From the NCBI GenBank assembly GCA_963718305.1, contig CAVQZG010000001.1:806001-870000 (forward strand): a DNA stretch of 64,000 nucleotides, read 5' to 3'. Shown here piece after piece: positions 1 to 11,856 of this stretch. The translations under genes and the position numbers were made by a program. Source of the DNA: RYN-230 sp963718305 (GTDB taxonomy: Bacteria > Actinomycetota > Actinomycetes > Streptosporangiales > Streptosporangiaceae). Every line of letters starts with the position of its first letter. The first letter of the stretch is position 1. Below the pieces are notes generated by a model. It saw only the letters and a list, made by a program, of their open reading frames with translations. It was not told where the DNA came from and did no database searches.

Positions 1-201
1 GCCGACGACACCGCGCTCGGCGTGGTCGGCGTCGTGGTCGTGCCGCCGCGGACGGACCCCAGGTTCTCGGTGCTGCCGCCGAGGCCGACCCCGTCCCCGA
101 CTGCTTCGGCCACCCCTTCGCCGGGCCGTCACGGGGCGTCTCCAGGCGCCACTCCTTCTCCCGGGACCGGGGGCACGCCCACCACCGGACCGGGGGGCTG
201 A
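1..201 (+). CDS. mreC: Rod shape-determining protein MreC, C-terminal end (partial)
   Basis: Frame 1 is open from the window edge to a TGA at 199-201. The residues begin with a beta-rich VVGVVVVPPRTDPR segment, which matches the usual end of the MreC beta domain, and then run into a Pro/Thr/Ser/Gly-rich tail. MreC is a membrane-anchored periplasmic scaffold that links MreB and MreD to the elongation peptidoglycan synthases. Only the last 66 residues are visible. Assignment rests on that motif plus its place directly before mreD, one base upstream of the GTG start, which implies translational coupling. Confidence 0.85.
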   Translation, partial: ADDTALGVVGVVVVPPRTDPRFSVLPPRPTPSPTASATPSPGRHGASPGATPSPGTGGTPTTGPGG

Positions 202-202
202 C

Positions 203-1512
203 GTGCGGCGTGCGGCCCTGGCGGCCGCGCTGCTGCTGCTCGCCACCCTGATCCAGGTCACCCTGGTCAACAACCTGCCCTGGCCGGGCGCGGCCGGACC
301 GGATCTCGTGCTGGTCACGGTGGTGGCGCTGGCCCTGACCGGCGGCCCGCTGGAAGGCATGCTGGGCGGCTTCTGCGCTGGTCTCGCCCTGGACGTGGCG
401 CCGCCTGCCACCCACCTGATTGGCCAGTACGCGCTGGTGTTCTGCCTGGTCGGGTACGGCTGCGGCCGGGTCGGCAGCCACCTGAGCGAGTCCGTCTGGG
501 CGCCGATCGGCGTGGTGGCCATCGGGTCGGCCGCCGGGGAACTGCTCTTCGCCCTGACCGGGATGCTCTTCGGTGACCTGAATGTCACCTGGTCCGCGGT
601 CGGTCACGTGCTGCCCGCCTCCGTGCTGTACGACGTGCTGCTCAGCCCGTTCGTGCTCTACGCCGTGATCCGGGCCAGGGCGCTGGCCGCCCCGGCCCTG
701 GACGCCCAGGGCCTGGCCAGCTTCCCTGGCGGGTCGGCCAGCCAGCGGGTGGTGCCCGGCCTGGCGGGCGCGGCGGCGCTGTTCTCCGGCTCCGGTGCGG
801 TGCTGCGCGACAGCGGGACCGGGCAGGCCCCGAGGCTGAAGGCCCGGACCCTGCGGGCCGGGTCCAACCAGGGCGGGTCGGCCAGCGGGGCGCGGCCCGC
901 GAAACGCCCGCCGGCCCGGCCGGTGCGGGTGAACTTCAGCAGTGCGGCGGGCGGGTCAGCCTCGGGCGCCCGGCCCGCGAAGCGGGCGCCGTCCCGCCCG
1001 GTGAACCTGCACCTGGGCAGCCGGGGGAACAGATCAGCCGTGACCCGGCCGCAAGGGAGCTGGCAGCGCGGTGGCGGGATGCCCGCGAAGGCCTTCGGCC
1101 GGTCTGCCAGTGCTTTCGGCCGGTCCAGCGCCCTGGGCGATGGCCGGGGCGGCAAGGCCCTGCGCCCGTCATCCCGGGGTCCCCGGCTCCGCGGAGGCAT
1201 CATGCAAGGTGGGTCGGCGAGCGGCGTCCGGGCCGTTAGCGCGAGGTTCAATGCCCGCCCGGCGCGGCCGGTGCAGCTGCGGCTGGGGTCTGGCCGGCGT
1301 CGCGACGGCGCGATCGGGGGCTCGGTACTCGGCCGCCGCGGCCGGGGCCGCGGCCCGCGCGCCGGGAAGGTGCACGCCCCCCGGTTCCGGGGGACCAAGG
1401 CGGCTCCGCTGGCCGGGCGCCGGGCGCCGGGCAGCACCCTGGGCGGCCGCCGCGTCTTCGGCCGGCGCCGGTCCTGGTGGCGGATCTTCGGCAAGCGGTC
1501 AGGAGGGATTCA

Positions 1513-1516
<4 letters not shown>
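203..1516 (+). CDS. mreD: Rod shape-determining protein MreD with long basic C-terminal extension
   Basis: The GTG start lies one base after the mreC stop. Residues 1-160 form a typical MreD: several hydrophobic membrane segments with small loops and a short N-terminal segment rich in Leu/Ala. Family members are normally about 160-220 aa; this one is 437 aa. The additional 260 residues are Arg/Gly/Ser/Pro-rich and low in acidic residues, and contain a repeated unit of the form GGSASGxRPAKRxPxRPV (about residues 225-265, with weaker copies later). The tail is predicted to be cytosolic and strongly basic. MreD is an integral membrane partner of MreC and RodA/PBP2 in lateral wall growth. The stop overlaps the mrdA start (ATGA). 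The tail's function is unknown. Confidence 0.85.
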
Positions 1517-3590
<2,074 letters not shown>

Positions 3591-3591
<1 letters not shown>

Positions 3592-4784
3592 TGAACCTCG
3601 GCACCCGGGACTACACCTCGCCCCGCACGCCCAGCTTCGGCCAGAAGCGCCAGCCCCTGCTGATCCGGGCGGTGGCCAAGGACTCGGCGCTGCGCAAGTA
3701 CGACTGGGTGCTGCTGGTGGCGGTGATCGCGCTCAGCCTGATCGGCACGGCGCTGGTCTACTCGGCCACCCAGCCCAGCGCGGACCCGCGCAGCTACCTC
3801 GTCAAGCAGCTCATCAACGTCGCGCTCGGCGTGATCCTCATGGTCGTGGTCAGCCTGCTGGATTACCGGCAGATCCGGCTGCTCGCCCCGTTCGTGTACG
3901 TGGCGTCCGTCCTGGGCCTCGCGGCGGTACTCAGCCCGCTGGGCACCAGCGTGAGCGGGGCCAGGGCCTGGATCAACCTGCCCGCCGGGTTCCAGGTCGA
4001 GCCCTCGGAGTTCGCCAAGATCGGGCTGATCCTCATCATCGCCGTCGTCTTCGGGGAACTGCGGGCCAGCGGGCGGATCCCGGGACCCAGGCACGCCGCC
4101 GGGGTGCTGCTGCTGGCGCTGATCCCGGTCGCGCTGGTGGAACGCGAGCCGGCCCTCGGCGTGATCATCCTGCTGCTGCTCATCACGGCCGGCATGATCG
4201 CGCTGTCCGGCCTCAAGCTGCGCTGGGTGGCGGCCCTGGCCGTAGCGGGCGTGCTCGCGGTGGTGGCGGTGTTCCAGCTCCACCTGCTGCGCAGCTACCA
4301 GCTCGACCGGCTGACGGCGTTCCTGCATCCGGCGGCGGACCCGACCGGGACCGGGTACGAGACGATCCACTCCAAGATCATGATCGGTTCCGGTGGGTTG
4401 TTCGGTACCGGGTGGCTGCACGGGCCGCTGGTCACCGCGAGCTTCGTGCCGAACCAGCAGACCGACTTCATCGTCAGCGTCGCGGGTGAGGAGCTCGGCT
4501 TCGTCGGCTGCGCGGTGATCATCGTCCTGCTGGGCATCGTGATCTTCCGCGCGCTGCGCATCGCCAGCCAGGCCGACGACCAGTTCGGCCTGCTGGCCGC
4601 CTCCGGCATCGCGCTGTGGTTCGGGCTGCAGGCCTTCATCAACATCGGCATGACGATCGGGATCATGCCGGTGACCGGGCTGCCGCTGCCGTTCGTGTCC
4701 TACGGCGGGTCAGCCATGTTCGCGGACATGATCGCGATAGGCGTGCTCCAGTCGGTGCACCGGCGACATCCGGTGTTCGGCTGA
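3591..4784 (+). CDS. rodA: RodA, peptidoglycan glycosyltransferase of the SEDS family
   Basis: The 397-aa polytopic protein has about ten hydrophobic helices and the SEDS signature near the C terminus (LPFVSYGGSAM). An internal VEPSEFAKIGLIL segment and the large extracytoplasmic loop before GTGY are also typical of RodA/FtsW. It polymerises lipid II into glycan strands for side-wall growth, working with PBP2 encoded directly upstream. The ATG overlaps the mrdA stop, so the two are probably translated together. An N-terminal cytosolic stretch of about 40 residues is common in actinobacterial RodA. FtsW is the only real alternative, but the mreCD-mrdA context favours RodA. Confidence 0.95.
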
Positions 4785-4799
4785 ACGTAAGCTGTCAGG

Positions 4800-6773
4800 A
4801 TGCCTGTGGAATCGGTCTACCCCCGCCTGGAGCCGCTGCTGCCCCAGGTGCGCAAGCCGATCCAGTACGTCGGCGGTGAACTGAACTCGGTGGTCCGCGA
4901 CTGGGACGCCGCGGAGGTCCGCTGGGCGCTGATGTACCCGGACGCCTACGAGGTCGGCCTGCCCAACCAGGGCGTCCAGATCCTGTATGAGGTGCTGAAC
5001 GAGTGCGACGGCGTGCTCGCCGAGCGCACCTACAGCGTCTGGCCGGATCTGGAAGAGCTGATGCGCCGCAATGGCATCCCCCAGTTCACCGTGGACGGTC
5101 ACCGCCCGGTGGCGGCCTTCGACGTGCTCGGCGTGAGTTTCGCCACCGAGCTGTGCTACACGAACCTGCTGTCCGCCCTGGACCTGGCGGGCATCCCGCT
5201 CTCGGCCGCCGACCGCGACGAGCGGCATCCGCTCGTGCTGGCCGGCGGGCACGCCGCGTTCAACCCGGAACCCGTCGCGGAGTTCGTGGACGGGGCGGTG
5301 CTCGGCGATGGCGAGCAGGCCGTGCTGGCCATCACGGCGCTGATCAAGGAGTGGAAGCGGGCCGGGCGGCCCGGCGGCCGGGACGGCCTGCTGCTGCGCC
5401 TGGCCACCGAGGCCGGGGTCTACGTGCCCCGCTTCTATGACGTGGACTACCTGCCAGACGGGCGGATCAGGCGGGTCGCGCCCAACCGCAGCGGGGTCCC
5501 GTTCACCGTGGCCAAGCACACCGTGATGGACCTGGACGAGTGGCCGTACCCGCGCAAGCCGCTGGTCCCGGTGGCCGAGTCCGTGCACGAGCGGTTCAGC
5601 GTGGAGATCTTCCGCGGCTGCACCCGGGGCTGCCGGTTCTGCCAGGCCGGGATGATCACCCGGCCGGTGCGCGAGCGCAGCGTCACCACGGTGGGCGACA
5701 TGGTCGAGTGCGGCCTGGCCGAGAGCGGCTTCAGCGAGGTGGGCCTGCTCTCGCTGTCCAGCGCCGACCACAGCGAGATCAACGAGATCGTCACCGGGCT
5801 GGCCGACCGGTACGAGGGCAGCTCGACCGGGCTCTCCCTGCCGTCCACCCGGGTCGACGCGTTCAACGTGACCCTGGCCAACGAGCTGAGCCGGAACGGC
5901 AAGCGGTCCGGGCTGACCTTCGCCCCCGAGGGCGGCTCCGAGCGGATCCGCAAGGTGATCAACAAGATGGTCACCGAAGACGACCTGATCCGCACGGTCA
6001 GCACCGCCTACGCCAACGGCTGGCGGCAGGTGAAGCTGTACTTCATGTGCGGCCTGCCGACCGAGACAGACGAGGACGTGCTGGCCATCGCGGACCTGGC
6101 CCGGCGGGTCATCCAGACCGGGCGCGAGGTCAGCGGGCGCAGGGACATCCGCTGCACCGTGTCCATCGGCGGTTTCGTGCCCAAGCCGCACACCCCGTTC
6201 CAGTGGGCCGCCCAGTGCGATGCCCAGACCGTCCACGACCGGCTGCGCAAGCTGGGCGCGGCGCTGCGTTCCGATCAGGCTTACGGGCGGGCCGTGGGCT
6301 ACCGCTACCACGACGGGGAGCCGTCCATCATCGAGGGCCTGCTGTCGCGGGGTGACCGGCGGGTGGCCAAGGTGATCAAGGCGGCCTGGGACGAGGGAGC
6401 CCGGTTCGACGGCTGGACCGAGTACTTCTCCTACGAGCGCTGGATCCGCTCCGCGGAGCAGGCGCTGGCCGACGAGCCGGTCGACGTGGCCTGGTACACC
6501 ACGCGGGAGCGCGAATACAGCGAAGTCCTGCCCTGGGATCACCTGGACGCGGGCCTGGACCGCGACTGGCTCTGGGCGGACTGGCAGGACGCGGTGGACC
6601 CAGGCGGGGCCGCGGAAGTCGAGGACTGCCGCTGGACCCCCTGTTACGACTGCGGGGTGTGCCCCACCATGGGCACCGAGATCCAGACCGGCCCCACCGG
6701 CCGTACCCTGCTGCCGCTGTCCGTGGCCGGCAGCCCGGCGGGTGGGCCCGGCGCCGCAGGAGGCGTTGGCTAG
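4800..6773 (+). CDS. TIGR03960-type B12-binding/radical SAM protein
   Basis: The 657-aa protein has an N-terminal cobalamin-binding-like domain (about residues 30-200) and a radical SAM core. The cluster-binding cysteines are Cys274, Cys278 and Cys281 in the CTRGCRFC motif. A C-terminal cysteine group (CYDCGVCP) sits near residues 620-628. This is the conserved actinobacterial family that is almost always followed by a DUF2344 protein and RNase E/G, exactly as here. The reaction is not established; tRNA or rRNA modification has been suggested from context, but that is inference. The ATG at 4800 is 15 bases after rodA. Intact. Confidence 0.85.
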   Translation: MPVESVYPRLEPLLPQVRKPIQYVGGELNSVVRDWDAAEVRWALMYPDAYEVGLPNQGVQILYEVLNECDGVLAERTYSVWPDLEELMRRNGIPQFTVDGHRPVAAFDVLGVSFATELCYTNLLSALDLAGIPLSAADRDERHPLVLAGGHAAFNPEPVAEFVDGAVLGDGEQAVLAITALIKEWKRAGRPGGRDGLLLRLATEAGVYVPRFYDVDYLPDGRIRRVAPNRSGVPFTVAKHTVMDLDEWPYPRKPLVPVAESVHERFSVEIFRGCTRGCRFCQAGMITRPVRERSVTTVGDMVECGLAESGFSEVGLLSLSSADHSEINEIVTGLADRYEGSSTGLSLPSTRVDAFNVTLANELSRNGKRSGLTFAPEGGSERIRKVINKMVTEDDLIRTVSTAYANGWRQVKLYFMCGLPTETDEDVLAIADLARRVIQTGREVSGRRDIRCTVSIGGFVPKPHTPFQWAAQCDAQTVHDRLRKLGAALRSDQAYGRAVGYRYHDGEPSIIEGLLSRGDRRVAKVIKAAWDEGARFDGWTEYFSYERWIRSAEQALADEPVDVAWYTTREREYSEVLPWDHLDAGLDRDWLWADWQDAVDPGGAAEVEDCRWTPCYDCGVCPTMGTEIQTGPTGRTLLPLSVAGSPAGGPGAAGGVG

Positions 6774-7841
6774 ATGCCAGCCCCCGGCACCCGGCCCCGG
6801 CGGCCCTCCGACGGCCCGACACGCACCACTGACCAGCCGCCCGTCGTCCAGCGGCTTATCGTCCGGTACGCTAAAAGAAGCAGGATGCGATTCGCCAGTC
6901 ACAGAGATATCGCGCGGGCCGTTGAGCGCGGAGTGCGCCGGGCACGATTGCCCATCGCGTACTCGGCGGGATTTACTCCCCACCCGAAGATCTCTTACGC
7001 TGGCGCGGCCCCGACGGGGACGGCTAGTGAGGCTGAGTACCTGGAGATTTCGCTGACGGCAGTGTGTGCCGTCGCCGAAGTCCGGGACCAGCTCAATGCG
7101 GCCCTGCCGGACGGGATTGATGTGATAGACGTGACCGAGGAAGCCAGTTCCCTAGGCGCCATGACGTTCGAGGCGTCCGAGTGGGAAGTGGCCCTCCCCG
7201 GGGTCGGGCGAGATGAGGCGGCTGCGGCGGCCGAGACGTTCCTCGCTCAGGACAGCGTGGAGGTCGAGCGCCTGACCAGCAAGGGAATGCGGCGCATGGA
7301 CGCTCGCGCCGCGGTCCTCACGATGCAGGCCGGCTGGCGGGCCGCGGATGAGCGGAACGCCGGGTATGCGATACTTCGAATGGTTGTTCGGCACCTGACA
7401 CCTGCCGTACGACCCGACGACATCCTGAATGCACTTCGCCAGGTCGCTGGGCTGGTGCCTTCGTCGCCAGCGTTGGTGACCCGGCTGGTCCAAGGACCGC
7501 TGGTGGCAGTAGTTGCCGAAGCCGGGCCCGCAGGGCAGCACGTGCCCGCCGGGTCCACCGAGGATTGGGCGTCCCCTGTGGCGGCACCCCCATCGTCTGG
7601 GGTACAGCCGCTCGGGCTCCAGTCAACCGGACAGGGCGCGGCGCAGAAACATGTAGAGACAACGCGCCTGGGAGCGCAGCCGGCCTCGCTGGCTGACCGC
7701 CTCCCAGCGAGCGCGTACGACCAGTTCCCGCGCGGAGCGGAGGGTTCCGAGCGAACCCACGCGCCCGGGAGCCTGACGGGAGATAGCCCGGATGCTCGAA
7801 ACCGAGCCCAACGATCAGAACGAGACAGCGCGCGGCAGTGA
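6774..7841 (+). CDS. TIGR03936 / DUF2344 family protein, partner of the radical SAM gene
   Basis: It starts at the base after the upstream stop (TAGATG). A conserved core begins around residue 26 (RLIVRYAKRSRMRFASHRDIARAVER) and runs to about residue 230, matching DUF2344, which in other bacteria is fused to the C terminus of the same radical SAM protein. The final 120 residues are low in predicted structure and rich in Pro, Ser and Arg. It presumably acts with the upstream enzyme on an RNA-linked substrate, which remains inference. The last 50 bases overlap the probable true start of rne at 7792. Confidence 0.8.
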   Translation: MPAPGTRPRRPSDGPTRTTDQPPVVQRLIVRYAKRSRMRFASHRDIARAVERGVRRARLPIAYSAGFTPHPKISYAGAAPTGTASEAEYLEISLTAVCAVAEVRDQLNAALPDGIDVIDVTEEASSLGAMTFEASEWEVALPGVGRDEAAAAAETFLAQDSVEVERLTSKGMRRMDARAAVLTMQAGWRAADERNAGYAILRMVVRHLTPAVRPDDILNALRQVAGLVPSSPALVTRLVQGPLVAVVAEAGPAGQHVPAGSTEDWASPVAAPPSSGVQPLGLQSTGQGAAQKHVETTRLGAQPASLADRLPASAYDQFPRGAEGSERTHAPGSLTGDSPDARNRAQRSERDSARQ

Positions 7842-7941
7842 CGGTGATGGAGGTGCGGCGCCGACCGGTGTGACCGGGACGGCCAGCCCGGGTAATGCCA
7901 GCGCGGGCGAGGCCGCCGGCCAGTGGCAGCGACCCTGGTGA
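7792..7941 (+). other. rne: Probable true N-terminus of RNase E/G, in a different frame from the rest of the gene
   Basis: ATG 7792 follows a GGGAGA at suitable spacing and encodes MLETEPNDQNETARGSDGDG and about 29 more residues before a TGA at about 7939-7941. Actinobacterial RNase E/G proteins commonly begin with a very similar MLE-acidic stretch and then continue into Pro-Arg-Arg-rich sequence. That Arg-rich sequence is present here, but in the +1 frame (RRTRRPRRAATRAAG). One extra base (or two missing) somewhere between about 7900 and 7940 would join the two. Either the gene starts at 7895 or this is a frameshift or sequencing error. Confidence 0.5.
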
Positions 7942-10900
7942 CGGCGGCGAGTCCGCCGCCCCGCCGCGCCGGACCCGCAGGCCCCGCCGGGCCGCGACCC
8001 GGGCGGCCGGGCCGCCGGCCGAGGTGGTAGCCGAGGCTCCCGCACCCGCGGTCGCGGTCGCGGCTACCGCTGCACCGGCCAGTACCGCACCGGCCAGCAG
8101 CGGGTCGGCCAGCAGTGGGTCGGCCAGCAGCGTGCCGCCGGCGAGCGTGCCCGACGGGCCAGCCCCGTCCGTGACGTCGCCACCCGCGGCGGCCCCGGTC
8201 GTGCCTGCGGTGCCCACGGCCTCCGCCGGGTCCGGGACGGTGCCGCTGCCCACGTTCCAGCCGCCGCCGGTCATCTTCCAGCCGCCGGCCGCCGGGGAGT
8301 CGGCGCCGGATCGCAGCCGGGTCCGGGACGAGCCAGCCAGTGAGGACACCGGCCCGGAGGAGCCGTCCGGCGACGGCGCCGACGGCACGACGCGCCGGCG
8401 GCGCCGCCGGGGTGGCCGGTCGCGGGGGCACGACGCCGACGGCGAGTTCGCCGGCGAGGACGCCGAGGACGGCGATTCCGCACCGGGCCGGAGCGGGCGC
8501 GAGCCTGCCGAGCGCGGCGGCAAGTCCGCCGACGCCAAGCACGCTGACGGCAAGTCAGGCCCGGGCAAGGCCCAGGGCAAGGCCCAGGCCAAGCAAGCCC
8601 AGGCCAAGCAGGCCCAGGGCAAGGCCGACGCCAAGTCCGCCGAGGGCAAGCCGGGCGGCCCCGACGACCAGGCTGACCACGAGGACGTGGACGGCGACGA
8701 AGACGGTAACGGCACGAGGCGCCGCAGGCGCCGCCGCCGTCGCGGCTCGGCGTCCGACGGGGAGCCCGCCGCCGACGATCCGCCCAACACCGTCGTGCAC
8801 GTGCGGGTCCCGCGCCCGCCGTCCGACGAGCCCGTGTCGGTCGGCGACGTCAAGGCGGTGCGCGGTTCGACCCGTCTGGAGGCCAAGCGGCAGCGGCGGC
8901 GTGAGGGCCGCGAGTCCGGACGGCGGCGCCCGCCGGTCATCACCGAGGCCGAATTCCTGGCCCGCCGGGAGTCCGTGGACCGGGTCATGGTCGTCCGGCA
9001 GCAGAACGACCGGACCCAGATCGGCGTCCTCGAGGACGGCGTGCTCGTCGAGCACTACGTGGACAAGGGCTCGCATCAGTCCATGGTCGGCAACGTGTAC
9101 CTGGGCAAGGTGCAGAACGTGCTGCCCTCCATGGAGGCGGCCTTCGTGGACGTGGGCAAGGGCCGCAACGCCGTGCTGTACGCGGGCGAGGTGAACTTCG
9201 ACGCGAGCGGGCTGGAGGGCGACTCCAAGCGGATCGAGTCCGCGCTGAAGTCCGGCCAGTCCGTCCTGGTCCAGGTGACCAAGGACCCCGTCGGGCACAA
9301 GGGCGCGCGGCTGACCAGCCAGGTGAGCCTGCCCGGCCGCTACCTGGTCTACGTGCCGGGCGGCTCCATGATGGGCATCAGCCGCAAGCTGCCGGACAAG
9401 GAACGCACCCGGCTGAAGCAGATTCTCAAGCAGGTCATGCCGGAAGGTGCGGGCGTGATCGTGCGGACCGCCGCGGAAGGCGCCACCGAGGAAGAACTGT
9501 CCCGTGACGTGGCCCGGCTGGCCGCGCAGTGGGAAGCCATCGAGCAGAAGTCCAAGACGGCCAACGCGCCCGAGCTGCTGTACAGCGAGCCCGACCTGAC
9601 CATCCGCGTGGTCCGGGACATCTTCAACGAGGACTTCGCGTCGCTGGTGGTGGAGGGCGACGAAGGCTGGGATCTCGTCTACGAGTACGTCCGCTACGTG
9701 GCCCCGCACCTCGCGGAGCGGCTCACCCACTGGACGGACGACGAGGACGTGTTCGCCCAGTACCGGATCGACGAGCAGCTGGCCAAGGCGCTGGAGCGCA
9801 AGGTGTGGCTGCCCAGCGGCGGTTCCCTGGTCATCGACAACACCGAGGCCATGACCGTGGTCGACGTCAACACCGGGAAGTTCACCGGGCAGGGCGGGAA
9901 CCTCGAGGAGACCGTCACCCGGAACAACCTGGAGGCGGCCGAGGAGATCGTCCGGCAGCTCCGGCTGCGGGACGTCGGCGGCATCATCGTGATCGACTTC
10001 ATCGACATGGTGCTGGAGAGCAACCGGGAGCTGGTGCTGCGCCGGATGCTGGAATGCCTGGCCCGGGACCGCACCAAGCACCAGGTCGCCGAGGTCACCT
10101 CCCTCGGCCTGGTCCAGATGACCCGCAAGCGGGTCGGGTCCGGGCTGCTGGAGGCCTTCTCTGAGCCCTGCGACTGCTGCAACGGGCGCGGCCGGATCAT
10201 CTCCCTCGATCTGACCGAGCCCGCGGGCACCGGTCAGCGGAGCCGCTCCGGCGGTGATGACGGGCGACAGTCTGGTGGTGGCCGCCAGGACCGGAACGGC
10301 CGCGCGGACCGGAACGGGCACCAGGACCGGAACGGCCGGGGTGACCGCAACGGCTCGGACAAGAACAGCTCGGACAAGAGCGGCCGTAGTGACCGGAACG
10401 GCCAGCAGGACCGGAACGGCCGCCAGGACCAGGACCAGCCGGCCGCGGATCATGACGCGGCGGGGACGCCAGACAGCGGCGAGTCCGCCAGCGAGCCGGC
10501 CGCCGCCGCGCTAATCGGCGGCGGGACCGGTGAGCGCCAGGGCGGCCGCCGCCGGCGGCGCTCCGCAGCGACCCGCCCCGCGGGGGCGCCCGACGCCGAG
10601 ATTGTGCTCGGCACCGGAGCCGTCCCCGCCACCGAGCCCGTGAACGGCGCGGAAGCTGTGACCAGTACCGAGCCTGGGCCCGGCACGCAGGCCGGATCGG
10701 TCGGCGAGGTCAGCCCGGAGGGTGAGGCCGTGACGGCTACGGAAGCGTCCCCCGTGTCCTCGTGGCCCGCCGGAGACGCCCCGGCCCACGAGCCCGGACT
10801 GGATGCTGGCCTGGCAGAGGACGCCCTGGTCCCGGCCGAAGCGCCCGCTGCGGAAAGCGGGCCCGCCCCCGAGGCCGGACCCACCGCAGAGGCTGGGCCC

Positions 10901-11224
10901 ACCGCCCAGCCCTGGCCGGCCGCCGAGGCCGGGATGCTCGGGGAGGCCCTGACGGCCACGTTCGGGTCGTCCGGGACCACCCCGGAGCCCGCCACGGAGA
11001 CCGGGCCCGCGCCGATCGCCGCTGAGCTCGACCATCCTGGGTTCGACCACCCTGAGCCCGGTGACTCCGGGACCGGTGACCCCGAGCCCAGCCGCCCGGT
11101 ACTCGCCGCTCAACCCACCTCCGCCGCCGACTCCGGCGACGCAGGCAGCGCTCCCGCAGACGGGGACGGTTACCCCGCGAACGAGGGCCCCGCCACCTCG
11201 GACGAGGAGCACCCGCCTTTCTGA
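7895..11224 (+). CDS. rne: Ribonuclease E/G
   Basis: This is the endoribonuclease for mRNA turnover and rRNA/tRNA maturation. From ATG 7895 the frame gives 1109 aa. Residues 1-340 are disordered and charged, with Lys-Ala-Gln repeats near 225-255. The S1-like RNA-binding domain lies around 400-480 (GNVYLGKVQNVLPSMEAAFVD). The catalytic DNase I-like domain contains metal-binding Asp657 (DVNTGKF) and Asp701 (IDFIDM). A CDCCNGRG zinc-link motif lies just after residue 755. The tail to 1109 is disordered, with an Arg-Asn-Gly repeat tract and an acidic Pro/Glu-rich end. An in-frame stop precedes 7895, so the true N terminus probably sits in the other frame from 7792. Confidence 0.9.
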   Translation: MPARARPPASGSDPGDGGESAAPPRRTRRPRRAATRAAGPPAEVVAEAPAPAVAVAATAAPASTAPASSGSASSGSASSVPPASVPDGPAPSVTSPPAAAPVVPAVPTASAGSGTVPLPTFQPPPVIFQPPAAGESAPDRSRVRDEPASEDTGPEEPSGDGADGTTRRRRRRGGRSRGHDADGEFAGEDAEDGDSAPGRSGREPAERGGKSADAKHADGKSGPGKAQGKAQAKQAQAKQAQGKADAKSAEGKPGGPDDQADHEDVDGDEDGNGTRRRRRRRRRGSASDGEPAADDPPNTVVHVRVPRPPSDEPVSVGDVKAVRGSTRLEAKRQRRREGRESGRRRPPVITEAEFLARRESVDRVMVVRQQNDRTQIGVLEDGVLVEHYVDKGSHQSMVGNVYLGKVQNVLPSMEAAFVDVGKGRNAVLYAGEVNFDASGLEGDSKRIESALKSGQSVLVQVTKDPVGHKGARLTSQVSLPGRYLVYVPGGSMMGISRKLPDKERTRLKQILKQVMPEGAGVIVRTAAEGATEEELSRDVARLAAQWEAIEQKSKTANAPELLYSEPDLTIRVVRDIFNEDFASLVVEGDEGWDLVYEYVRYVAPHLAERLTHWTDDEDVFAQYRIDEQLAKALERKVWLPSGGSLVIDNTEAMTVVDVNTGKFTGQGGNLEETVTRNNLEAAEEIVRQLRLRDVGGIIVIDFIDMVLESNRELVLRRMLECLARDRTKHQVAEVTSLGLVQMTRKRVGSGLLEAFSEPCDCCNGRGRIISLDLTEPAGTGQRSRSGGDDGRQSGGGRQDRNGRADRNGHQDRNGRGDRNGSDKNSSDKSGRSDRNGQQDRNGRQDQDQPAADHDAAGTPDSGESASEPAAAALIGGGTGERQGGRRRRRSAATRPAGAPDAEIVLGTGAVPATEPVNGAEAVTSTEPGPGTQAGSVGEVSPEGEAVTATEASPVSSWPAGDAPAHEPGLDAGLAEDALVPAEAPAAESGPAPEAGPTAEAGPTAQPWPAAEAGMLGEALTATFGSSGTTPEPATETGPAPIAAELDHPGFDHPEPGDSGTGDPEPSRPVLAAQPTSAADSGDAGSAPADGDGYPANEGPATSDEEHPPF
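10285..10440 (+). repeat. DRNG peptide-repeat tract in RNase E/G tail
   Basis: About 150 bases encode six copies of (Q/A/G/S)DRNG separated by 2-3 residues, with a Ser/Lys/Asp insert in the middle. The DNA unit is close to CAGGACCGGAACGGC. Such Arg/Gly-rich tracts in RNase E tails are often RNA- or protein-binding; that role is inferred, not shown. Confidence 0.7.
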
Positions 11225-11481
11225 TAACCTGAGTGGTCGGTGCACATAGCGGATCCGGGGTCTCACGGCCCTGCGCCCCGTGTGCGAGGCAGGCCCCCGT
11301 CCGATGCCCGCCCAGTGCAGGCGCTAGTCACATCAGGTGCTAGCTACTGCAGCGGGCGACGCGGTGGCCGCGCCAGGCAGAAACCCGGACCAGGTCACGC
11401 GGCCTGGCCCGCCCTGACGAGAGAGCGGCCCAGGCCGCATGAGGCCGCGGCCCAGCCGCGAAGGCAGAGAGCGAGTTCTCG
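11225..11481 (+). other. rne-rplU intergenic leader region
   Basis: This GC-rich leader of 257 bases precedes rplU. Several short GC-rich inverted segments can be seen (for example GCGGCCTGGCC and GGCCCAGGCCGC around 11400-11440), which could form an RNA structure before the rplU start. I could not match it to a named ribosomal-protein leader. A promoter for rplU-rpmA-obgE is expected here. Confidence 0.3.
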
Positions 11482-11850
11482 GTGTACGCGATCGTGCGCT
11501 GCGGTGGCAGGCAGGAGAAGGCGGCGGTGGACGACGTCCTCACCGTCGACACGCTTGCTGGTGACGTTGGTTCCAGTGTGACCCTGCCGGCGTTGCTCGT
11601 CGTGGATGACGGCAACGTCATCAGCGACGCAGCTGAGCTTGGCCGCTACAAGGTCACGGCGGAGATCCTGGGCTCGGTGGCCGGCCCCAAGATCAACATG
11701 ATCCAGTACAAGAACAAGACCGGGTACCGGCGGCGCCTGGGCCACCGGCAGCACTACACCCAGCTGAAGATCACCGGCATCAGCGCAGCGAAGAGCGGTG
11801 CCGCGAAGACCGGTGCCGCGAAGAGTAGCGCCGCCAAGAAGGGGAGCTGA
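11482..11850 (+). CDS. rplU: 50S ribosomal protein L21
   Basis: GTG start. Residues 1-102 match L21 throughout (MYAIVRCGGRQEKAAVDD at the start, KTGYRRRLGHRQHYTQLKI near the end). L21 binds 23S rRNA on the large subunit next to L20. The usual length is 101-106 aa; this protein is 122 aa because of a Lys/Ala/Ser tail with three AAK-type repeats. It is the first gene of the rplU-rpmA-obgE unit, with six bases between its stop and the rpmA start. Intact. Confidence 0.97.
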   Translation: MYAIVRCGGRQEKAAVDDVLTVDTLAGDVGSSVTLPALLVVDDGNVISDAAELGRYKVTAEILGSVAGPKINMIQYKNKTGYRRRLGHRQHYTQLKITGISAAKSGAAKTGAAKSSAAKKGS

Positions 11851-11856
11851 GCTGAC

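Noticed and set aside
4710..6983. Very long minus-strand frame (757 codons)
   Set aside because: It is antisense to the radical SAM gene, whose motifs are complete, and shows no family resemblance; such frames arise from strong third-position GC bias.
8555..10453. Minus-strand 632-codon frame
   Set aside because: Antisense to the conserved RNase E/G catalytic domain; no recognisable domain.
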